Shown here piece by piece: positions 40,210 to 45,055 of a DNA stretch of 45,055 nt; within the stretch, counting starts at the first letter, position 1, and every line of letters begins with the position of its first letter. The notes under the pieces were generated by a model that saw only the letters and a program-made list of their open reading frames with translations, was not told the origin of the DNA and did no database searches. The stretch is taken from the NCBI GenBank assembly GCA_910578175.1, contig CAJTPF010000005.1, positions 76,299-121,353 on the forward strand. Direction: 5' to 3'. The translations under genes were made by a program, and so were the position numbers. The DNA comes from an uncultured Lachnospiraceae bacterium. GTDB taxonomy: Bacteria; Bacillota; Clostridia; Lachnospirales; Lachnospiraceae.

Positions 40210-41379
40210 GTGGATTTTTCTTTAAGTAAAAAACATGAAATGGCAAGAAATCTTTTTAAAGAATTTGCCGAGACAGAGGTAAAGCCATTTGCACAGGAAA
40301 CTGACGAAACAGAACATTTTCCGGCAGAAATCGTTGCTAAAATGCAGAAATACGGCTTTATGGGTATCCCGATCGAAAAACAGTACGGCGGACAGGGATG
40401 CGATCCTTTAACATATACTATGTGTGTGGAAGAACTTTCAAAGGTTTGCGGTACAACAGGCGTTATCGTATCCGCACACACATCACTCTGCGCTGATCCG
40501 ATTCAGACCTATGGAACGGAAGAACAGAAGCAGAAATACTTAGTTCCGCTTGCAAAAGGTGAAAAATTAGGAGCGTTTGGTCTGACGGAGCCGGGAGCCG
40601 GTACCGATGCACAGGGTGTTCAGACCAAGGCTGTATTAGACGGTGATGAATGGGTATTAAACGGTTCCAAATGCTTTATTACCAACGGTAAAGAAGCAGA
40701 TATTTATATTATCATCGCTTATACTGATATCGTGGAAGACAAGAGAGGAAGAAAACAGAAGAAGTTTTCGGCATTTATAGTAGAAAAAGGAACTCCTGGA
40801 TTTACTTTTGGAACAAAGGAAAAGAAAATGGGTATCCGTGGTTCCGCAACCTATGAACTGATCTTCCAGGACTGCAGAATTCCGGCAGAAAATTTATTAG
40901 GTGCAAGAGGAAAGGGATTCCCGATCGCAATGCATACGCTGGATGGCGGACGTATCGGAATCGCCGCACAGGCACTTGGTATTGCAGAAGGTGCGTTAGA
41001 GCGTACGATCGAATATACAAAGGAAAGAAAACAGTTTGGACGTTCCATTGCGGCACAGCAGAATACACAGTTCCAGCTGGCCGATATGGCAACCAAGGTA
41101 GAAGCTGCGAAGATGCTGGTATATAAAGCGGCCATGAAAAAGGCTCAGTATCAGGAAGACCACAAGACTTCATATTCCGTAGAAGCAGCTATGGCAAAAC
41201 TTTATGCCGCAGAGGTTGCTATGGAAGTGACCACAAAAGCAGTTCAGTTACACGGCGGATACGGTTATATCAGGGAATATGATGTAGAGCGTATGATGCG
41301 TGATGCAAAGATTACAGAGATTTATGAAGGAACGAGCGAAGTTCAGAGAATGGTTATCTCAGGAAGTCTCTTAAAATAA
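40210..41379 (+). CDS. bcd: Butyryl-CoA dehydrogenase
   Basis: Flavin acyl-CoA dehydrogenase that reduces crotonyl-CoA to butyryl-CoA, 389 residues. It has the family segments GLTEPGAGTDAQG, WVLNGSKCFITNG and DGGRIGIAAQALGIAEGA, and the catalytic base Glu373 in IYEGTSEVQRM. It starts with GTG after AGGAGG. Together with EtfB and EtfA, encoded directly after it, it is expected to form the bifurcating complex that couples NADH oxidation to ferredoxin reduction. Confidence 0.96.
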   Translation: MDFSLSKKHEMARNLFKEFAETEVKPFAQETDETEHFPAEIVAKMQKYGFMGIPIEKQYGGQGCDPLTYTMCVEELSKVCGTTGVIVSAHTSLCADPIQTYGTEEQKQKYLVPLAKGEKLGAFGLTEPGAGTDAQGVQTKAVLDGDEWVLNGSKCFITNGKEADIYIIIAYTDIVEDKRGRKQKKFSAFIVEKGTPGFTFGTKEKKMGIRGSATYELIFQDCRIPAENLLGARGKGFPIAMHTLDGGRIGIAAQALGIAEGALERTIEYTKERKQFGRSIAAQQNTQFQLADMATKVEAAKMLVYKAAMKKAQYQEDHKTSYSVEAAMAKLYAAEVAMEVTTKAVQLHGGYGYIREYDVERMMRDAKITEIYEGTSEVQRMVISGSLLK

Positions 41380-41418
41380 GCAAACAAAAATTTTGAAAAA
41401 TTAAGGAGTGAAAATACC

Positions 41419-42201
41419 GTGAAAATCGTTGTATGTATTAAACAGGTTCCAGATACCAAAGGCGGAGTAAAGTTTAATCCGGACGGTACACTGGACAGAG
41501 CTGCAATGTTAACAATCATGAATCCTGATGATAAAGCCGGATTGGAAGCAGCCCTCAGATTAAAAGAGCAGTATGGCGCAGAAGTAACCGTAGTTACCAT
41601 GGGTCTTCCAAAGGCAGAAGAGGTACTTCGTGAAGCCATGGCCATGGGTGCGGACAAGGGTATTCTTGTAACGGACAGAGTATTGGGCGGTGCCGATACC
41701 TGGGCAACATCTACCACAATTGCAGGAGCGATCAGAAATCTTGAATATGACCTGATCATTACCGGCCGTCAGGCAATTGACGGAGATACCGCACAGGTTG
41801 GCCCTCAGATTTCAGAGCATCTTGGAATTCCTGTTATTTCTTATGCACAGGATATCAAGGTTGAAGGAGAATATGTAATCGTTAACCGTCAGTTTGAAGA
41901 CAGACATCATATGTTAAAGGTTCAGATGCCTTGTCTGATCACTGCTCTTTCAGAGTTAAACGTTCCTCGTTATATGACACCGGGCGGAATTTTTGATGCA
42001 TATGATGCGGAGATAACAGTTTGGGGAAGAAAAGACCTTAAAGATGTAGATGATTCGGATTTAGGTCTTGCAGGTTCACCTACAAAGATCGCAAAGGCTT
42101 CGGATAAAGTTAGAAAAGGTGCAGGTGAAAAAGTTGCGCTTGAGACAGATGAAGCGGTTGACTATATTATGAACAAACTGTTAGAGAAACATGTAATATA
42201 A
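41419..42201 (+). CDS. etfB: Electron transfer flavoprotein beta subunit
   Basis: Beta subunit of the electron-transfer flavoprotein, 260 residues, starting at GTG with AAGGAG upstream. It begins MKIVVCIKQVPDTKGGVKF and contains NPDDKAGLEAALRLKE and the segment with TGRQAIDGDTAQVGPQ near residue 115, typical of EtfB. It works with EtfA and Bcd and lies between their genes. Confidence 0.97.
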   Translation: MKIVVCIKQVPDTKGGVKFNPDGTLDRAAMLTIMNPDDKAGLEAALRLKEQYGAEVTVVTMGLPKAEEVLREAMAMGADKGILVTDRVLGGADTWATSTTIAGAIRNLEYDLIITGRQAIDGDTAQVGPQISEHLGIPVISYAQDIKVEGEYVIVNRQFEDRHHMLKVQMPCLITALSELNVPRYMTPGGIFDAYDAEITVWGRKDLKDVDDSDLGLAGSPTKIAKASDKVRKGAGEKVALETDEAVDYIMNKLLEKHVI

Positions 42202-42217
42202 TTTGGAAGGAAGAGTG

Positions 42218-43276
42218 GTGACAGGAATGAATTTAGAGGAATATAAAGGCGTATTTGTCTTTGCCCAGCAGGTTGACAATGAAATCAGCAGCATTGCGTT
42301 AGAACTGCTTGGCAAGGCGAAAGAGCTGGCAGGTAAATTAGATACACAGGTTACGGCAGTACTGGTTGGTTACGAAGTAAAAAATCTGGTTGATAAATTA
42401 GCAGAATATGGTGCGGACAGAGTTATCGTTGTGGATGATCCGGAATTGAAAGATTACAGAACCGAGCCGTATGCACATGCACTTTCTTCTGTGATTAATG
42501 AGTATAAACCGGATATCATGCTGGTAGGAGCTACTGCCATCGGAAGGGATCTGGCGCCAAGAGTATCCGCAAGGGTAAAGACCGGTCTGACTGCCGACTG
42601 TACCGTGCTTGAGATTGGAGATTTCCCGATCAATGCAGTACCGGGAAAAGAAAATGAACAGAAACATAATCAGTTATTAATGACACGTCCTGCATTCGGC
42701 GGAAATACCATTGCTACCATTGCATGCCCGAATAACCGTCCTCAGATGGCTACCGTTCGTGCCGGCGTTATGCAGAAGATCGAGCCGGTTTCCGGTGCTA
42801 AAGCAGAGGTGATCGATTACAATCCGGGATTTGTTCCGAATGAAAAATACGTTGAGATCATGGAAATCGTAAAAGAAGTTTCTGATGTTGTTGATATCAT
42901 GGATGCCAAGATTCTTGTATCCGGCGGCAGAGGCGTGGGAAGCGCTGAAAACTTTAAGTTACTGGAAGATCTGGCGGAAGCTCTTGGCGGTACCGTAAGC
43001 TGTTCCCGTGCCGTTGTGGATAACGGCTGGAAACCGAAGGAATTACAGGTTGGACAGACTGGTAAGACCGTTCGTCCGCAGGTATATTTTGCAATCGGTA
43101 TTTCAGGTGCGATTCAGCATACTGCAGGTATGGAAGAAGCAGATATTATCATTGCCATCAACAAGGATGAGACAGCACCGATCTTTGATGTGGCCGATTA
43201 TGGCATTGTCGGTGATTTAAATAAGATACTTCCGATTTTGACAGAGAAGATTAAAGCTGCAGCAGCAGAAGCATAA
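42218..43276 (+). CDS. etfA: Electron transfer flavoprotein alpha subunit
   Basis: Alpha subunit of EtfAB, 352 residues from the chosen start. The N-terminal half is EtfA-like (VFAQQVDNEISSIALELLGKA), and the C-terminal FAD domain has the signature VSGGRGVGSAENF, then SCSRAVVDNGWKP, QVGQTGKTVRPQVYFAIGIS in pieces, and AINKDETAPIFDVADYGIVGD. GTG at 42218 is favoured by GGAAGG 7 nt upstream; an in-frame ATG at 42227, which fits the usual MNLEEYKG start of relatives, is the alternative. Last gene of the operon. Confidence 0.96.
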   Translation: MTGMNLEEYKGVFVFAQQVDNEISSIALELLGKAKELAGKLDTQVTAVLVGYEVKNLVDKLAEYGADRVIVVDDPELKDYRTEPYAHALSSVINEYKPDIMLVGATAIGRDLAPRVSARVKTGLTADCTVLEIGDFPINAVPGKENEQKHNQLLMTRPAFGGNTIATIACPNNRPQMATVRAGVMQKIEPVSGAKAEVIDYNPGFVPNEKYVEIMEIVKEVSDVVDIMDAKILVSGGRGVGSAENFKLLEDLAEALGGTVSCSRAVVDNGWKPKELQVGQTGKTVRPQVYFAIGISGAIQHTAGMEEADIIIAINKDETAPIFDVADYGIVGDLNKILPILTEKIKAAAAEA

Positions 43277-43306
43277 TCGGATCTTTAATCTGAAGTAAGA
43301 TATCAT

Positions 43307-43368
43307 AAACCGCTGGTTTTAAGGGAATACATTCCGTGAACGGAAGATTCCATTAAACCGGCGGTTTT
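43307..43368 (+). terminator. Terminator after etfA
   Basis: Long imperfect hairpin: AAACCGCTGGTTTTAA... at 43307 pairs with ...TTAAACCGGCGGTTT ending at 43367, and an inner TTCCGT/ACGGAA stem fills the loop. Only a short T run follows, so efficiency is uncertain. Confidence 0.7.
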
Positions 43369-43436
43369 ATACTATGATCTGCCGGATGATCAGATGTTTT
43401 ACGGTCGTTTGCAAGGATAAAGTTAAGGAGTTGTGT

Positions 43437-44612
43437 ATGAATCAGGAAGACAGAAAAAAACAGAAATTATGTCAGGTTTGCCGCTGTTTTTTTAAAGATA
43501 TATCTTTGTTTTGGAAATCCGTAATGGCCATAATATTTGTGATTACTTTGGTATTGGGTATTGCCATTGGCTCTGTTACATTTGCAGACTGGTACCGGGC
43601 GGGGATGTTCCGGGGGATTCAATATATAATGGCGCATATATCTGCCCTTGTACCGGTTTCGGTGGGAGAGATTATGATATATACCGGGATGATCATGCTC
43701 ATATTATTGTTGATGGTTATGATCATCGGATGTTTTCCGAATCCCGTATGCAAACGGATTCGGAAATATTGTATCCGTATTGCAGTCTGTGTATTGTTAT
43801 ATGTATATGCTTCGGAAACTTTTAATTGTTTTATTCTCTATCGGGCAGAGACTTTGGAGAAGCGGTTTATCCGTCAGGGTGCAGACTATGAAAAGATAAC
43901 GCCGGATTCTTTAATCAATCTGCATCAGAAGATCGTAAAAAAAGTGAATGAATTATCAGGGGAATTCCAACGGGACAGCGCCGGCTTGATCCTTCTGGCG
44001 GAATCTGCTGACAAAGATTATCAAAAGGAATGTAAAGAATCGCTTCGAAATCTTTCCGGGGAATTTCCGCTGTTAAAGGGTTATTATCCTGATGTCAAGC
44101 TGGTTCGCTCTTCCTCATTTATGACACAGCAATACCTGTTAGGAATTTATTTTCCGTTTTCCATGGAGGCGAATTATAATCAGCTGGCATATATCACCAA
44201 TCTGCCGGCAACGTTTTGCCATGAACTTTCTCATATGAAAGGATACATATTAGAAGATGAAGCTAATTTTCTGGCATATCTTGCCTGTATCCGCTCGGAA
44301 GATGCGTTTATGCAGTACAGCGGTTATTTAAGTGTTTTAGGGTATATCGAACGGGATCTGCTTCCTTATCTGACAGAGGAAGAAAAGACGGAGATGGTCT
44401 GGGTAAATAAACAGGTGGTAATGGATGATATTTTTGTAAAAAAGGAAGTATTTGAGGAAATAGAAAAGAATGCTTTTTTTTCCACGGATTTTATTTCAGA
44501 AACCACCGATATATTTCTGGATACAAATTTAAAACTCAATGGCGTCAGTGAGGGTGTTGCCAGCTATTCCCAGGTGGTAAAGCTGATCTTGTTATATGAA
44601 CAGCTGGATTAA
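43437..44612 (+). CDS. DUF3810-like membrane metallopeptidase candidate
   Basis: Membrane protein of 391 residues. Two or three N-terminal hydrophobic helices (about residues 27-48, 77-103 and 113-130) precede a long extracytoplasmic domain. That domain contains ATFCHELSHMKGYILEDEANFLAYLA near residues 258-283. The HELSH fits the HExxH zinc motif, and the later DEAN fits a third ligand or recognition element of DUF3810-type proteins. The function is unknown. Start 43437 is chosen because AAGGAG lies 6 nt before it. The next gene is an unrelated protease, which may be coincidental. Confidence 0.8.
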   Translation: MNQEDRKKQKLCQVCRCFFKDISLFWKSVMAIIFVITLVLGIAIGSVTFADWYRAGMFRGIQYIMAHISALVPVSVGEIMIYTGMIMLILLLMVMIIGCFPNPVCKRIRKYCIRIAVCVLLYVYASETFNCFILYRAETLEKRFIRQGADYEKITPDSLINLHQKIVKKVNELSGEFQRDSAGLILLAESADKDYQKECKESLRNLSGEFPLLKGYYPDVKLVRSSSFMTQQYLLGIYFPFSMEANYNQLAYITNLPATFCHELSHMKGYILEDEANFLAYLACIRSEDAFMQYSGYLSVLGYIERDLLPYLTEEEKTEMVWVNKQVVMDDIFVKKEVFEEIEKNAFFSTDFISETTDIFLDTNLKLNGVSEGVASYSQVVKLILLYEQLD

Positions 44613-44654
44613 ATTATTATTTCGGCAGGTTGATAAGGATTGGTTTCCGCATGT

Positions 44655-44666
44655 TGCGGTACCGCA
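44655..44666. promoter_or_regulatory. 12-bp palindrome upstream of the subtilisin gene
   Basis: TGCGGTACCGCA is perfectly self-complementary and lies about 35 bp upstream of a TATAAT at 44702-44707 that precedes the next gene. No good -35 was found, so both are tentative. Confidence 0.3.
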
Positions 44667-44730
44667 TATACTGTAATAACACTGTATGGATTGTGGTCAG
44701 GTATAATGCCTGAAGCGTTGGGAGTAAATT

Positions 44731-45055
44731 GTGAATCGAGTTCGTAATTTGTTAAATATAGACACACTGCATGATCAGGGTATTACGGGAAAAAGTGTGG
44801 GCATTGCCGTTCTGGATACCGGAGTTTATACCCATACGGATCTGGCCGGTAATATAGTCTGTTTTCAGGATATGATAAATGACAGGGCGGCATTGTATGA
44901 TGATAACGGGCATGGTACCCATGTGGCAGGCATTGCTGTTTCAAAAGGCACGGCATCCAAAGGAAAATATAAGGGAATTGCACCGGATGCACATATAGTT
45001 ATGATCAAATGTCTCAATTACATGGGAAACGGTAAAACACCCATTGCCATCCGGG
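44731..45055 (+). CDS. S8 subtilisin-like serine protease (5' part)
   Basis: First 108 codons of a subtilase cut by the window edge. The catalytic Asp is in IAVLDTGVYTHTDL near residue 30, and the catalytic His in DDNGHGTHVAGIAVSKG near 62; the Ser would lie beyond the window. It starts at GTG with GGAG 7 nt upstream. No signal peptide or propeptide precedes the catalytic domain, so an intracellular subtilisin-like protease is likely. Confidence 0.92.
   Translation, partial: MNRVRNLLNIDTLHDQGITGKSVGIAVLDTGVYTHTDLAGNIVCFQDMINDRAALYDDNGHGTHVAGIAVSKGTASKGKYKGIAPDAHIVMIKCLNYMGNGKTPIAIR

Noticed and set aside
1..45055. Mobile elements, CRISPR array, tRNA or rRNA genes
   Set aside because: No transposase, integrase, regular spacer repeats, cloverleaf or rRNA sequence was found by reading both strands.

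Overview
The window looks like a chromosomal segment from an anaerobic, butyrate- and acetate-forming Lachnospiraceae-type Firmicute (Clostridia). This rests on AG-rich Shine-Dalgarno sites, low-to-moderate GC, many short rho-independent terminators, strong TTGACA-17-TATAAT promoters, a pyruvate:ferredoxin oxidoreductase, a six-gene butyryl-CoA operon and a sodium-pump decarboxylase cluster of the gut-anaerobe type. All genes run on the + strand except a YlbJ-like membrane protein and tmcAL. I see no rRNA, tRNA, CRISPR array, prophage or intact insertion sequence.

Layout. 1-3.6 kb: a DUF3793 protein followed by ferrous-iron uptake genes (feoA, feoA, feoB), with similar dyad operators in front of feoA and feoB. 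3.7-7.5 kb: a small DUF3787-like protein and nifJ. 7.7-13.1 kb: a repeat-rich surface protein with a sorting-signal-like tail, an SDR dehydrogenase, a short heptad-repeat coiled-coil protein, an Hsp20 chaperone and a D,D-carboxypeptidase. 13.3-18.6 kb: a five-gene biotin-dependent cluster with two different carboxyltransferases, one biotin carrier, an OadG-like lipoprotein and the OadB/MmdB sodium pump. 18.8-26.3 kb: an RpiR regulator, then housekeeping genes (HI0933-type flavoprotein, cmk, ispH, an S1-domain protein, cheR, rsmD, coaD, a coiled-coil protein). 26.4-33.8 kb: ylbJ-like (-), asnB, a WalJ-like hydrolase, an ACT/DUF711 pair, an interrupted small gene and tmcAL (-). 34-37 kb: pta-ackA and yceD-rpmF. 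37.1-43.4 kb: thl-crt-hbd-bcd-etfB-etfA. 43.4 kb to the end: a DUF3810-like membrane metallopeptidase candidate and a subtilisin cut by the window edge.

How the genes fit together. NifJ makes acetyl-CoA and reduced ferredoxin from pyruvate. Pta-AckA convert acetyl-CoA to acetate and ATP. The thl operon converts two acetyl-CoA to butyryl-CoA, with Bcd-EtfAB as the likely electron-bifurcating step. Rex-like NADH/NAD+-sensor sites sit on the thl promoter and in the tmcAL/pta intergenic region, which suggests redox control of the butyrate/acetate balance. The biotin cluster would move carboxyl groups between oxaloacetate/pyruvate and an acyl-CoA or release CO2 while exporting Na+. FeoB supplies iron for the Fe-S enzymes.

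The least conventional items are the combined transcarboxylase/sodium-pump gene set, the two Rex-like sites, the paired feo dyads, the in-frame minisatellite gene beside hsp20, and a promoter-and-RBS-equipped small gene interrupted by one in-frame TGA. All functional calls come from reading motifs and gene order; no database search was run.
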